From NCBI RefSeq assembly GCF_009764645.1, contig NZ_RWIM01000194.1, forward strand, positions 1 to 40,784: 40,784 bases of DNA. The letters are read 5' to 3'. Positions within the stretch are counted from its first letter, which is position 1. Each line of letters begins with the position of its first letter. A program made the translations under genes and the position numbers. The stretch is from Pseudomonas sp. PB106 (GTDB lineage Bacteria; Pseudomonadota; Gammaproteobacteria; Pseudomonadales; Pseudomonadaceae). Shown here piece by piece: positions 8,256 through 16,983 of the stretch. The notes beneath the pieces were generated by a model, which made no database searches, was not told the DNA's origin, and saw only the letters and a list, made by a program, of their open reading frames with translations.

Positions 8256-8825
8256 TTAGCCATGCAAGGTTTGCAGCCATTGTTCCCGGGTGATGCGGTA
8301 CAGCAGATGCCGGCTCAACGGGTCGGCAGCGGCGAGCTTGGGGTGATCGAAATCGTCCTCTGGCGCGTGATGCATACCGATCGCCTGCATGACTTTCTCC
8401 GAGGGCAGATTGGCTTGCGCGGTGAAAGAGACGATTTCCTTCAGGGCCAACCGGTCAAAGCCGCAACGCAGAGCGGTCCACGCCGCTTCACTGGCATAGC
8501 CCAAGCCCCAATGCTCTTTGGCCAGACGCCAGCCGATTTCCACCGCCGGCGTGAATGGCGCATCAAAGCCGACCACGCCGAGCCCGGTGAAACCGATGAA
8601 CTCACCGCTGTCCTTGCGCTCCAGCGCCCACAAGCCGAAACCGTGCTCGGCAAAATGACCGCGCACGCGACCAATCATCGATGCACTTTCCAGTCGACTC
8701 AGCGGCGCCGGAAAATAGCGCATCACCTGCGGATCGGCGCACATCGCCGCAAATGCCGGCAAATCTTCGTCCTGCCATTGACGCATCAGCAAGCGCGCGC
8801 TTTCGAGTTCCAGTATCGGCTCCAT
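8256..8825 (-). CDS. GNAT-family N-acetyltransferase (RimJ/RimL-like)
   Basis: A 189-residue acetyl-CoA-dependent acyltransferase. It begins with ESARLLMRQWQDEDLPAF, has GEFIGFTGLGVV in the middle, and shows the acetyl-CoA loop region EIGWRLAKEHWGLGYASEA, as in the Acetyltransf_3 (RimJ/RimL) group. Two ATGs stand side by side at 8828 and 8825. The second has GGAGG at six bases and is preferred. Members acetylate protein N-termini, aminoglycoside-like amines or polyamines; the target here is unknown. The gene is divergent from the HDAC-like gene at 8908, so the two share an 82-base promoter region. This pairs an acetyltransferase with a deacetylase, which may be coincidence. Confidence 0.88.
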   Translation of the reverse strand: MEPILELESARLLMRQWQDEDLPAFAAMCADPQVMRYFPAPLSRLESASMIGRVRGHFAEHGFGLWALERKDSGEFIGFTGLGVVGFDAPFTPAVEIGWRLAKEHWGLGYASEAAWTALRCGFDRLALKEIVSFTAQANLPSEKVMQAIGMHHAPEDDFDHPKLAAADPLSRHLLYRITREQWLQTLHG

Positions 8826-8907
8826 CATGCCCCTCCGTTTCCATGCCGCAAGTCTACATCGCTGGTAGGATCCTTCACTCTTTCCTACGTTCCCACATGA
8901 AATCGCC

Positions 8908-9828
8908 ATGCCACTGCCGCTGATCTACCACGAAGACTACAGCCCCGAGTTTCCGGCGGATCACCGCTTCCCGATGGACAAGTTTCGTTTGCTGCGCGAT
9001 CACTTGGTCGACAGTGGCTTAACCCGCGATGCCGATCTGCTGCGGCCCGAGATCTGCCCCAACGACATCCTCGCCCTCGCCCATGACCGTGCGTATATCG
9101 AACGCTACATGAGCGGCGAGTTGTCCCGCGAAGACCAGCGGCGTCTCGGCCTGCCGTGGAACGAAGCCTTGGCTCGGCGCACGGTGCGCGCGGTCGGCGG
9201 TTCGATTCTGGCGGCGGAAAAAGCCCTCGAACATGGCCTGGCTTGCCACTTGGCTGGCGGCACCCATCACGCGCATTACGCTTACCCGGCGGGTTTCTGC
9301 ATCTTCAATGACCTGGCGATCATCAGCCATTACCTGCTGCAAAGTGGTCGGGTCAATCGCGTGCTGATCTTCGATTGCGATGTGCATCAGGGCGATGGCA
9401 CGGCGCGAATTCTTCATGACACGCCGGAGGCGATTACCGTTTCCCTGCACTGCGAGAAGAATTTTCCTGCACGTAAAGCGCAAAGTGACTGGGACATACC
9501 GCTGCCCAAAGGCATGGGCGATGGCGATTATTTGAAGGTGGTCGACGACACGCTCAACTACCTGCTGCCGCTGTATCAACCGGATCTGGTGCTGTATGAC
9601 GCCGGTGTCGACGTGCACAAGGACGACGCCCTCGGTTATCTGCAACTCACTGACGAAGGCGTCGCCGCCCGCGATGAAAGCGTGATGCACCATTGCCTGG
9701 GCCGCGACATCCCGGTGATGGGCGTGATCGGCGGCGGCTACAGCAAGGATCGCCACGCCCTCGCCCGCCGCCACGGCATCCTCCACCACAGCGCGCAACG
9801 GGTCTGGCAGTCACACGGTTGTCACTGA
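8908..9828 (+). CDS. Histone deacetylase-like amidohydrolase
   Basis: A 306-residue arginase/deacetylase-fold protein. The catalytic histidines are in GGTHHAHY, the zinc ligands Asp and His in FDCDVHQGDGT, and the third ligand Asp in YDAGVDVHKDD; a GVIGGGY glycine loop follows near the C-terminus. These are the hallmarks of the class II/bacterial HDAC group, which includes AcuC-like and acetylpolyamine amidohydrolases. The enzyme would remove an acetyl or acyl group from an amine in the cytoplasm, with zinc. ATG 8908 has only a weak ribosome site, but the first conserved block (LIYHEDY) begins at residue 5, leaving no room for a later start. Substrate is not readable. Confidence 0.9.
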   Translation: MPLPLIYHEDYSPEFPADHRFPMDKFRLLRDHLVDSGLTRDADLLRPEICPNDILALAHDRAYIERYMSGELSREDQRRLGLPWNEALARRTVRAVGGSILAAEKALEHGLACHLAGGTHHAHYAYPAGFCIFNDLAIISHYLLQSGRVNRVLIFDCDVHQGDGTARILHDTPEAITVSLHCEKNFPARKAQSDWDIPLPKGMGDGDYLKVVDDTLNYLLPLYQPDLVLYDAGVDVHKDDALGYLQLTDEGVAARDESVMHHCLGRDIPVMGVIGGGYSKDRHALARRHGILHHSAQRVWQSHGCH

Positions 9829-9963
9829 GTTGTGCTGCGTTACCCACAATCGCTGTGGAACTGCCTGTGGATAACCTGAGTGAAAGGGACTGCAGGCCAT
9901 ACTATTCATGGGCTGCAGGGCACTGATCATTTTTCAACCAACATTTCAAGCCAACCCTAATCC

Positions 9964-10057
9964 CTTGTAGGAGTGAGCCTGCTCGCGATAGCGGTGTATC
10001 AGTCAACGCTATGTTGAATGTGCTGACGCTATCGCGAGCAGGCTCACTCCTACAAAG
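9964..10057. repeat. REPIN (GAGCCTGCTCGCGA type)
   Basis: Two inverted units of GTGAGCCTGCTCGCGATAGC enclose about 45 bases. It occupies most of the 281-base gap between the deacetylase gene and the flavoprotein gene at 10110, leaving only about 50 bases for a promoter. The same type recurs at 21174. Confidence 0.9.
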
Positions 10058-10109
10058 GATCACGGCTGTTAGAATGCGCGCCTTATCCCGCCATACCGCA
10101 GCGCACGCC

Positions 10110-11348
10110 ATGACCCAGAACTCCGCCTCCTCCCCCGCTCACGTCGCCATCATCGGCGGTGGCCCTGCCGGCCTGATGGCCGCTGAAGTGCTGAGCCAGG
10201 CTGGAATCCGCGTCGACCTGTACGACGGCATGCCCTCGGTAGGCCGCAAGTTCCTGCTGGCTGGCGTCGGCGGCATGAACATTACCCATTCCGAAGCGTA
10301 CCCGGCGTTCCTCTCGCGCTACGCCGAACGCGCACCGCAGATCGCGCCGTTGCTGCGCGGTTTCGACGCCGATGCGCTGTGTAAATGGATTCACGACCTA
10401 GGTATCGAAACCTTTATCGGCAGCTCTGGCCGGGTTTTCCCTACTGATATGAAAGCCGCGCCGCTCCTGCGCGCCTGGCTCAAACGCCTGCGCGACAGCG
10501 GCGTAGTTATCCACACCCGCCATCGTTGGCTCGGTTGGGATGAACGTGGCGCACTACGCATCGACAGCCCGGAAGGTGAGATCACCGTCAAACCTGACGC
10601 CACCCTGCTCGCCCTCGGCGGTGGCAGTTGGTCGCGCCTCGGTTCCGACGGCGCGTGGATGTTGCCACTGGAACAGCGCGGTGTAGGACTGGCGCCGTTG
10701 CAGCCGAGTAATTGTGGCTTCGAGGTGCAGGCCTGGAGCGATTTGATGGTGAGCAAATTCGCCGGCGCGCCGCTGAAAAATATCGCCATCGGTTTATACG
10801 ACGACATTCCGCGCTTGGGCGAATGCGTGATCACCGCGACCGGGATTGAGGGCAGTCTGATTTATGCGCTGTCGGCGCCGATTCGTGAGGCGATCAATCA
10901 ACATGGCGCGGCGGTTATTCACATCGATCTGCTGCCCGGCCGGCCTGTGGATAAATTGCAAGCGGCGTTGAGCAAGCCACGCGGCTCGCGTTCGATGGCC
11001 AAGCATCTGCACAGTCAGGTGGGGATCGATGGGGTGAAAGCGGCGCTGTTGCGTGAACTCACTGATGCCGCAACCTTCGCCGATCCGGCGCTCCTGGCCC
11101 GGGCGATCAAGGCGTTACCGCTGACGTTGGTGAAAACCCGTCCATTGGACGAAGCGATCAGTAGCGCTGGCGGCGTGACGTTCGAGGCGATGGATGAGCG
11201 TTTGATGCTCAAGGCATTGCCGGGGGTGTTCTGCGCGGGCGAGATGCTCGATTGGGAAGCGCCGACGGGCGGCTATTTGCTGACGGGATGTTTTGCCAGC
11301 GGGCGGGCGGCAGGGCTGGGGATACTGCAATGGCTCAAACAGCCCTAA
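10110..11348 (+). CDS. BaiN/HI0933-type flavoprotein (TIGR03862-like)
   Basis: A 412-residue FAD protein with an N-terminal Rossmann site (VAIIGGGPAGLMAAEVLSQAG), the GRKFLLAGVGGMNITHSE block typical of the HI0933/BaiN family, and a C-terminal FAD segment GVFCAGEMLDWEAPTGGYLL. I started it at ATG 10110; frame to the left runs into the REPIN and is not conserved-looking. This subgroup is often labelled TIGR03862; members are NAD(P)H/FAD oxidoreductases and most have no known substrate. It stands alone between a REPIN and a hairpin repeat, convergent with rhlE. Confidence 0.88.
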   Translation: MTQNSASSPAHVAIIGGGPAGLMAAEVLSQAGIRVDLYDGMPSVGRKFLLAGVGGMNITHSEAYPAFLSRYAERAPQIAPLLRGFDADALCKWIHDLGIETFIGSSGRVFPTDMKAAPLLRAWLKRLRDSGVVIHTRHRWLGWDERGALRIDSPEGEITVKPDATLLALGGGSWSRLGSDGAWMLPLEQRGVGLAPLQPSNCGFEVQAWSDLMVSKFAGAPLKNIAIGLYDDIPRLGECVITATGIEGSLIYALSAPIREAINQHGAAVIHIDLLPGRPVDKLQAALSKPRGSRSMAKHLHSQVGIDGVKAALLRELTDAATFADPALLARAIKALPLTLVKTRPLDEAISSAGGVTFEAMDERLMLKALPGVFCAGEMLDWEAPTGGYLLTGCFASGRAAGLGILQWLKQP

Positions 11349-11373
11349 CCCGGTAGGAACTGACGAGTGAAAC

Positions 11374-11440
11374 GAGGCTGCGATCTTTTGATCTTCGGCA
11401 ATCAAGATCATAAGATCGCAGCGTGCCGCAGCGCCTACAG
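11374..11440. repeat. Hairpin repeat, 'CTGCGATCTTTTGATCTT' family, copy 2
   Basis: GGCTGCGATCTTTTGATCTT and AAGATCATAAGATCGCAGC form a hairpin around a short loop, followed by CCGCAGCGCCTACAG. It is a diverged relative of the elements at both window ends. It lies between the convergent flavoprotein and rhlE genes and could act as a two-way terminator. Confidence 0.85.
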
Positions 11441-11443
11441 GCG

Positions 11444-12781
11444 TTACGGCTTGCGCTTGCGCGGCCCAGTGTTAAACACCGGCACCTTGCGCACAGGCTT
11501 GACCGAAGGCTCCGGCGCCTGGGTCTCGCCGCTGTCGACCCACTTGCCCAGATTACGCTTGCCGCCACCGCCCGAAGCTTTTGGCTTCTTCGGTTTCTTC
11601 GGCTTCTTGATCACCTGGCCGCTGGCATCGGTGTCCGGCACGCGGTGCTCTGGTTCGAAGTCCGGCTCGTTCTGACGCTTCAGCGTCTGGCGCGTCAGCA
11701 TTTCGATCGCCGACAACATGTTCACTTCATCCGCACACACCAGCGAGATCGCCTCACCGGTCGCGCCCGCACGGCCGGTACGACCGATACGGTGGATGTA
11801 ATCTTCCGCCACAATCGGCAGATCGAAGTTGATCACCAACGGCAAATCTTCGATATCCAGACCCCGAGCCGCCACGTCGGTCGCGACCAGAATCTGCACT
11901 TCACTGAGCTTGAAACGATCCAGCGCGCGCTGACGGGTGGCCTGCGGTTTGTCGCCGTGGATACCGTCGGCATTCACACCGAGGCCCTGAAGTTTTTCCA
12001 CCAGCGCATCGACACCGTTGCGAGTCTTGGCGAACACCAGCACCTGCTTCCACTTGTTCTTGCGCATCAGGTGCACGAACAGTTCGGCCTTGCGCTTCTT
12101 GTCGACCGTGACAATCCACTGCTTGACGGTGTTGGCGGCAACGTTGCGCGGGCTGACTTCGACGGTCAAAGGGTCGTCGAGCATTTGTCCGGCGAGCAAG
12201 CGGATGTCATCGGAGAAAGTCGCGGAGAACAGCAGCGTCTGACGTTTCTTCGGCAGTGCGCGATAGATGTTCGACAGCTCCTCGGAGAAACCCAGATCAA
12301 GCATGCGATCGGCTTCGTCGAGCACCAAGGTTTGCAGCTGATTGAATTTCAGCGCTTTCTGGCGGAAAAGGTCGAGCAGACGCCCCGGCGTCGCAACCAG
12401 CAGATCAACACCGCCGCGCAGCTTCATCATTTGCGGGTTGATGCTGACACCGCCGTACACCGCGTAGGTGCGCAGCGGCAGGTTTTCGGCGTACTGGCGC
12501 ACGGCTTCGTGAACCTGTTCGGCCAGTTCGCGGGTCGGCACCAGAATCAGGGCGCGCACCGAATTGGCGGCGACTTTCGGCCCTTCCATGGCCAGCAACT
12601 GCAACAGCGGCAAGGCGAAACCGGCGGTCTTGCCGGTGCCGGTCTGGGCCGCTGCCATCAGGTCACGACCGGCCAGTACGGCCGGAATGGCTTGCGCCTG
12701 AACCGGCGTCGGGGTCTGGTAGCCGAGCTTCTCAAGGGAGCGCAGCAAGGGTTCGATCAGGCCAAGGGTGGCGAAAGTCAT
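11444..12781 (-). CDS. rhlE: ATP-dependent DEAD-box RNA helicase RhlE
   Basis: A 445-residue DEAD-box helicase with all motifs in order: Q motif (GYQTPTPVQ at about 20-28), motif I AAQTGTGKT, Ia PTRELAEQ, II DEAD, III SAT, V ARGLDIEDLP and VI HRIGRTGR. A basic, Lys/Pro/Gly-rich tail (KKPKKPKKPKASGGGGKR) follows the core, as in Pseudomonas RhlE proteins, where it is thought to bind RNA. It unwinds short RNA duplexes, with roles in ribosome assembly and RNA decay. The start MTFATLGL at 12781 is the conventional one; an upstream extension reaches into the neighbouring exporter gene and has no family similarity. Confidence 0.93.
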   Translation of the reverse strand: MTFATLGLIEPLLRSLEKLGYQTPTPVQAQAIPAVLAGRDLMAAAQTGTGKTAGFALPLLQLLAMEGPKVAANSVRALILVPTRELAEQVHEAVRQYAENLPLRTYAVYGGVSINPQMMKLRGGVDLLVATPGRLLDLFRQKALKFNQLQTLVLDEADRMLDLGFSEELSNIYRALPKKRQTLLFSATFSDDIRLLAGQMLDDPLTVEVSPRNVAANTVKQWIVTVDKKRKAELFVHLMRKNKWKQVLVFAKTRNGVDALVEKLQGLGVNADGIHGDKPQATRQRALDRFKLSEVQILVATDVAARGLDIEDLPLVINFDLPIVAEDYIHRIGRTGRAGATGEAISLVCADEVNMLSAIEMLTRQTLKRQNEPDFEPEHRVPDTDASGQVIKKPKKPKKPKASGGGGKRNLGKWVDSGETQAPEPSVKPVRKVPVFNTGPRKRKP

Positions 12782-12833
12782 GGAAGTACCGTAGGAAAAA
12801 ATAACGCAGGCATGCAATGCCGCGCAGTTTACC

Positions 12834-13769
12834 CTAATTCGTACGCGTTTCTGTGGGAACGGCGGTCGGCGCCACGACTGGCGGCTGAGCAGGCCGACGC
12901 CACTGCGGCAAGCCAATCAGCACCACGGCACTGATGATCACCAACATCGCCAGCGCCTCTTCGATCCCGATGGTCTCGCCGACAAACACGATACCCAGCA
13001 ACACCGCCACCGCCGGGTTGACGTAGGCATAACTGGTCGCCGCCGCCGGACGCACGTGCTTGAGCAGGTACATGTAGGAATTGAAGGCGATGATCGAGCC
13101 GAAGAAAATCAGATAAGCCAGCGCCAGCCAGCCCTCAATCGGCGGCACGGCTTGCAGGCGTTCGCCACTCGCCGCACTGCCGATCAGCAGGACAACCCCG
13201 CCGACCAGCATTTCCACCGCGCTGGCCATCGCGCCCTGGGGCAACGGCAAATGTCTGCTCCATACCGAGCCGAACGCCCAGGTCGCCGCCGCGAAGATCA
13301 GCAATGCCGCGCCCAGCGGACTCGATTGCAGATTGGAGCCCATGTTGAGCATGGCGATGCCGACAATCCCCAATGCCACCCCGGCCCACTCCAGGCGAGT
13401 GTTCCGCGCGCCCCAGAAATAACCGAACAGCAAAGTAAACAACGGCACCGTCGCCACCGCCAATGCCGCGACACCCGAAGCCACGCCCGTGTGCTCGGCC
13501 ACACTCACCGCGCCGTTACCGAAACTGAGCAACAAAATCCCGATGATCCCCGCCGCTTTCCACTGCGCCCAAGTCGGCGCCGGTGCCCCGCGCCAGCGCA
13601 GGAACGCGTACATCAACGTGCCGGCAATCACAAAGCGCACACCACCGAGCATCAACGGTGGCCAGTATTCGATGCCGAGGCGGATCACCAGATAGGTCGA
13701 TCCCCAAATCACATACAACGCAAAAAACGCGGCGATCAGCGGCAAGGAAAAACGGCGCAAGGCAGGCAT
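12834..13769 (-). CDS. EamA/DMT-family transporter (YedA-like)
   Basis: A 311-residue inner-membrane protein with about ten hydrophobic segments in two repeated EamA halves. The first half starts FFALYVIWGSTYLVIRLGIEYWPPLMLGGVRF (split here by function, not by break) and the second ends near AVLLGIVFVGETIGIEEALAM, the usual family signature. The closest type I recognise is YedA of enterobacteria, a drug/metabolite exporter of unknown substrate. ATG 13769 is chosen because the first membrane segment begins about ten residues later. It is divergent from nothing; upstream lie a single REP and a large inverted repeat. It is 52 bases upstream of rhlE on the same strand. Confidence 0.88.
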   Translation of the reverse strand: MPALRRFSLPLIAAFFALYVIWGSTYLVIRLGIEYWPPLMLGGVRFVIAGTLMYAFLRWRGAPAPTWAQWKAAGIIGILLLSFGNGAVSVAEHTGVASGVAALAVATVPLFTLLFGYFWGARNTRLEWAGVALGIVGIAMLNMGSNLQSSPLGAALLIFAAATWAFGSVWSRHLPLPQGAMASAVEMLVGGVVLLIGSAASGERLQAVPPIEGWLALAYLIFFGSIIAFNSYMYLLKHVRPAAATSYAYVNPAVAVLLGIVFVGETIGIEEALAMLVIISAVVLIGLPQWRRPAQPPVVAPTAVPTETRTN

Positions 13770-13888
13770 GGGGGGCTCAACAGTCAGAGTCTTGGGATTG
13801 GATATTCTAGAAAGGCTGGCAGGCAAAAATAAGTTACAAAACCCGTTTAACGCGCCGGTACACTTTTGATAAATCAGCACTGAACCCA

Positions 13889-13920
13889 TGTAGGAGCCAG
13901 CCCTGCTGGCGATGGCGGTG
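13889..13920 (+). repeat. Single REP unit
   Basis: TAGGAGCCAGCCCTGCTGGC with a GATGGCGG tail is a REP variant with its own small palindrome. It is unpaired and lies upstream of the larger inverted repeat at 13928. Confidence 0.75.
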
Positions 13921-13927
13921 AGTCAGT

Positions 13928-14040
13928 TGATCGTTCCCATGCTCCGCGTGGTAACGCAGCCCGGGACGCTCCGCGTCCCATCCAAAGCCGAACGCGGAGC
14001 GTCCGCTGAGGCATTCCCACGCAGAGCATGGGAACGATCA
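13928..14040. repeat. 113-bp nested inverted repeat
   Basis: The ends TGATCGTTCCCATGCTC and GAGCATGGGAACGATCA are perfect inverted copies. Inside lie a second nested pair (GGGACGCTCCGCG / CGCGGAGCGTCC) and shorter arms (CGCGTGG / CCCACGC). The element looks like a compact, self-pairing intergenic repeat of the kind scattered through P. fluorescens genomes. It has no coding capacity. It separates the EamA exporter promoter from the end of the exonuclease gene (stop at 14051). Confidence 0.85.
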
Positions 14041-14050
14041 GTAGCGGGGA

Positions 14051-14656
14051 TCAACGATAACGCTGCAAATGCTCGCTGACTTTCGCAGCAGGTACTTTCT
14101 GCAGTTTGCACAGCAGGTCGTGCGATAACTCACTGACGCCGTGCTTGTGCCGCAACTCATCAGCCAGATGCGCCATCAGGTTGGCCGCCATTTCGGCATC
14201 GGCCATGGCCCGGTGAGCCTGGCCGGTGTGCGGCAGGCGCGCGAAGGTGGTGAGGGTGCCGAGTTTGTGGTTCGGCGCTGCCGGCATCAAGCGTCGGGCC
14301 AGCAGCAACGAACAGGCAAAGTTCTGTAGACGCGTACGTTTGATTCGGCCCAGCTCAAAGTCCCAGAACTTCTGGTCGAATGAGGCGTTGTGCGCCAACA
14401 GCGGCGTGCAGCCGACAAACTCGTTGACCTCGTTCATCACCTGCTCGGCCGGCGGTGCGGTGCGCAGCATGGCGTTGCTGATGCCGGTGAGTTGTTCGAT
14501 GAACGCAGGGACGCGCACGCCGGCGTTCATCAGGCTCTGGTAACGCTCGACGATGCGGCCGTTTTCCAGCATGACCACGGCGATTTCCGTGGCGCGGCAG
14601 CTGCTGTTCGGCGAGAGGCCGGTGGTTTCAAAGTCGATGACTGCAATGCGTTCCAA
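14051..14656 (-). CDS. DEDDh 3'-5' exonuclease (DnaQ-like)
   Basis: A roughly 201-residue RNase T/DnaQ-fold exonuclease. ExoI is VIDFETTGLSP (Asp, Glu), ExoII is LLAHNASFDQKF (Asp), and ExoIII is HRAMADAEMAANLM (His, Asp), so all five catalytic residues of the DEDDh class are present. It would remove nucleotides from a DNA or RNA 3' end with two metal ions. The start is uncertain: there is no ATG. TTG 14656 (giving MERIAVIDFE) has GGAG eleven bases upstream and fits the family. TTGs at 14677 and 14707 are alternatives. It follows the NYN gene by only 22 bases, so the two form an operon. Confidence 0.87.
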   Translation of the reverse strand: MERIAVIDFETTGLSPNSSCRATEIAVVMLENGRIVERYQSLMNAGVRVPAFIEQLTGISNAMLRTAPPAEQVMNEVNEFVGCTPLLAHNASFDQKFWDFELGRIKRTRLQNFACSLLLARRLMPAAPNHKLGTLTTFARLPHTGQAHRAMADAEMAANLMAHLADELRHKHGVSELSHDLLCKLQKVPAAKVSEHLQRYR

Positions 14657-14678
14657 ACCGGGTTCAACTCCGTTCAAA

Positions 14679-15158
14679 TCAATTCTTGAGCAACAGCGCG
14701 CCTTCAATCGGCACGTAACGGCTGGCGGCGCGGATCAGCGAGTTGGCAGTCAGGCCGGGCACGCCATAGGCGACCGCTTGCACGCCGTGTTTGCTGATGA
14801 TGCGTTCGAGTAGCATGTCGAAATCACCGTCACCGGAAGCCAGGACGACTTCGTCGACGTGGTCGGCGGCGTCCATGATGTCGAGGGTGATGCCCACGTC
14901 CCAGTCGCCCTTGGCCGAGCCATCGCTGCGCTGGATGTAGGGCTTTAGCTTCACGGTGAAGCCGAGGTTGCGCAGGATCTGCTGGAACTGCTGCTGCTTG
15001 CTGTCGCCACGATCGATCGCGTAGGCGTAGGCCTCGACGATCTGCCCGTCCTTGCTGATGTCCGCCCACAGTGCGGCGTAGTTGAAGTGGCAACCATAGG
15101 CCTGACGCACGGTGTAGTAGAGATTCTGCACGTCGGCGAACACTGCGATTTTTTTCAC
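14679..15158 (-). CDS. NYN (PIN-like) domain protein, LabA/DUF88 type
   Basis: A 159-residue single-domain protein. The acidic residues of the NYN/PIN ribonuclease fold are visible in AVFADVQNLYY at the start, DWDVGITLDIMDAA in the middle, and VVLASGDGDFDMLLE after it. Family members are predicted metal-dependent RNases. GTG 15158 is chosen because AGGA lies six bases upstream and the first strand begins at residue 3; an in-frame ATG at 15203 would add 15 residues with no family match. It heads a two-gene unit with the DEDDh exonuclease, which suggests joint RNA processing. No experimentally defined target is known to me. Confidence 0.87.
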   Translation of the reverse strand: MKKIAVFADVQNLYYTVRQAYGCHFNYAALWADISKDGQIVEAYAYAIDRGDSKQQQFQQILRNLGFTVKLKPYIQRSDGSAKGDWDVGITLDIMDAADHVDEVVLASGDGDFDMLLERIISKHGVQAVAYGVPGLTANSLIRAASRYVPIEGALLLKN

Positions 15159-15296
15159 CGGAGTTCCTGTGGGCGCGCAAGCGCTCGAAGCGGGATCGGG
15201 CACGGGGCCCGAAAAAGGCGCTCAGTATGCCAGTCCGAAGGAAGGTTCCGCGAATAATCGGCCCGAAGCCCTCAGGGGCTCCGGACGAATGGTGAG

Positions 15297-16055
15297 TCAG
15301 ACGAAGGAATCGTCATCATCGAGGAACGATGAGTTGTCATCGCTGTAGTCGGCGTCGGTGAATCCGCTCTGGTCATTGCCGGAGAAGCCGTTATCCGCGA
15401 CACGCTGGTCATCGCCCCAACCGTTGTTGCTCTGGTCGGCAACCTGCGCCGGTTCTTCCTTGATCACTTCAACGATTTCTTCCGGCTGCTGATTGTGATG
15501 GAACAGGCTGCTGATGCCCTGCGCCAGCATCACGCCACCAGCTACACCGGCGGCGGTTTTCAGGGCGCCACCGAGAAAACTGCCGCCGGCCGCCGGGGCC
15601 GCTTGTTGCGCATAGTTGGGTGGGGCGGCGCCGAAATTCTGTTGTGGCGCGGGATTGCTGAAATTCTGCTGCGGTGCCGGTTCGCGCCAGCCGCCAGTCG
15701 ACGCTGGAGCGGCACTCTGGGTCGGCGCCGGACGCGGGCTGCCGCCAAAGATGCTGGAGAGGAAACCGCCGCCACTGCTTGACGCCGGTGCGGCGTTTTG
15801 GGCCTTGGCCGATTGCAGCTCAGCCTGCAGACGCTGGACTTGCTGGGTCAGTTGCTTGTTCTGCTCGTCGAGGCTCTTGAGCGCAGCCTCTTGCACCAGG
15901 ATCGCCTGGGTCATGAAATAACCCGCCGCCGGTTGGCGTGTCAGGTGTTCCTTGATCCGCGTTTCAGCCTGGGCGTCGCGCGGGGCTGCCTCCGTTTCGG
16001 CCTGTTGCAGCCGGGAAAACAGTCCATCGATCAGGGTTTGCTCTTCGCTGTTCAT
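15297..16055 (-). CDS. DUF2076 domain protein
   Basis: A 252-residue protein. Residues 1-80 hold the DUF2076 start (MNSEEQTLIDGLFSRLQQAE, then QTRIKEH-like and AGYFMTQAILVQEAALKSL) and run into a coiled-coil (about 62-90). The middle is low-complexity, rich in Pro, Gln, Asn, Ser and Gly, with near-repeats of PAPQQNF. A Gly/Ala hydrophobic stretch at about 150-178 (GGALKTAAGVAGGVMLAQGI) may touch the membrane, and the C-terminus is acidic (SFLDDDDSFV). This layout is usual for the family, which has no established function. ATG 16055 has GAGG at five bases. It is divergent from yciC across 178 bases. Confidence 0.88.
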   Translation of the reverse strand: MNSEEQTLIDGLFSRLQQAETEAAPRDAQAETRIKEHLTRQPAAGYFMTQAILVQEAALKSLDEQNKQLTQQVQRLQAELQSAKAQNAAPASSSGGGFLSSIFGGSPRPAPTQSAAPASTGGWREPAPQQNFSNPAPQQNFGAAPPNYAQQAAPAAGGSFLGGALKTAAGVAGGVMLAQGISSLFHHNQQPEEIVEVIKEEPAQVADQSNNGWGDDQRVADNGFSGNDQSGFTDADYSDDNSSFLDDDDSFV

Positions 16056-16233
16056 GGCGACCTCGTAGATTGCCGGGGATAACGTTGCCCTCGCCCACGT
16101 TGGTCGAGGTGCTCTCCTGTAATGGAGACAGCGACAAGATGTTTCAACGACCTTTACCGAATGTTTACGTTTGTGTCCCCGCGCACATCATCGGTTAAAG
16201 TGAGCCACTGTTTTCGACCTGCGATACCGACTG

Positions 16234-16908
16234 ATGAATGCCTTCGAAGTACTGCGCGACTCTTTGTATTTTTTCAAACGCCATTTGGCCAGCATCGTGC
16301 AGCTGTGCCTGCCGCTGGTGGTCTTCGAAGCGCTGCTGCTGCAACTGGTCGATCACAACACCGACCCGGACAGTTTTTCTTCGGTCAGCGTGGTCGTCGG
16401 CCTGCTGGTCTATCCGCTGTACACCGCCGCACTGATCCTGTTTCTCGACGCCCGCACCCGTGGCGAAGCCCCACGCACGCTGGACTTGCTGGCGATGTCG
16501 GCGCGGCTGTGGCCGCGTTTCGCCCTGCTCACCGCACTCAATACCTTGCTGATCCTGCTCGGCCTGTCGCTGTATTTCCTGCCCGGTCTGATGCTGATGG
16601 TGATGCTCGCGTTCGGCGAATACCTGCTGGTGCTGCGCGGCCTCGGCCCGTTGCAGGCGATGAAGGAAAGCCTGCGCCTGACCCGTGGGCATTTCTGGCG
16701 GATCCTGCTGTGCATTCTCTGTGTGATGACGCCGTTGTGGTTGCTCAAAGGCGCAACGCTGGCGGTGTATCCCGAGCCGCAGAACCCGGCGATCGCCGTG
16801 CTGATCGACAGCGCTCACAGCTTCCTGCAACTGTTCACCAGTGTGGTTTTGTTCCGGCTTTTCATGCTGATCAGCGAATCGCCTGACAAACGTGACAGAG
16901 CGGTCTGA
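16234..16908 (+). CDS. yciC: YciC-family (UPF0259) membrane protein
   Basis: A 224-residue inner-membrane protein with about five or six hydrophobic segments (for example IVQLCLPLVVFEALLLQL, VVVGLLVYPLYTAALILF, ALNTLLILLGLSLYFLPG and ILLCILCVMTPLWLL). The N-terminus NAFEVLRDSLYFFKRH and the LRGLGPLQAMKESLRLTRGHFW loop are characteristic of YciC. Its role is not established. It precedes the EEP-family gene by 75 bases on the same strand. Confidence 0.82.
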   Translation: MNAFEVLRDSLYFFKRHLASIVQLCLPLVVFEALLLQLVDHNTDPDSFSSVSVVVGLLVYPLYTAALILFLDARTRGEAPRTLDLLAMSARLWPRFALLTALNTLLILLGLSLYFLPGLMLMVMLAFGEYLLVLRGLGPLQAMKESLRLTRGHFWRILLCILCVMTPLWLLKGATLAVYPEPQNPAIAVLIDSAHSFLQLFTSVVLFRLFMLISESPDKRDRAV

Positions 16909-16983
16909 CACCGCCGCACTTGGGTACGACGACCGCGCTCAGGTATGCTCGGGGCCACTTTCTGTAACGCTATAAGCCGAGCC

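Noticed and set aside
7560..8900. A 446-codon plus-strand open frame
   Set aside because: It is antisense to tesB and the GNAT gene, both of which have clear family motifs. High GC makes such shadow frames common; the translation shows no domain.
11423..12934. A 503-codon plus-strand open frame
   Set aside because: It mirrors rhlE, whose helicase motifs are complete. The antisense translation is rich in His, Gln and Arg without any recognisable fold.
13928..14040. CRISPR or tRNA-like structure
   Set aside because: The element is a single nested palindrome without regular spacers, and no cloverleaf or CCA end can be drawn.
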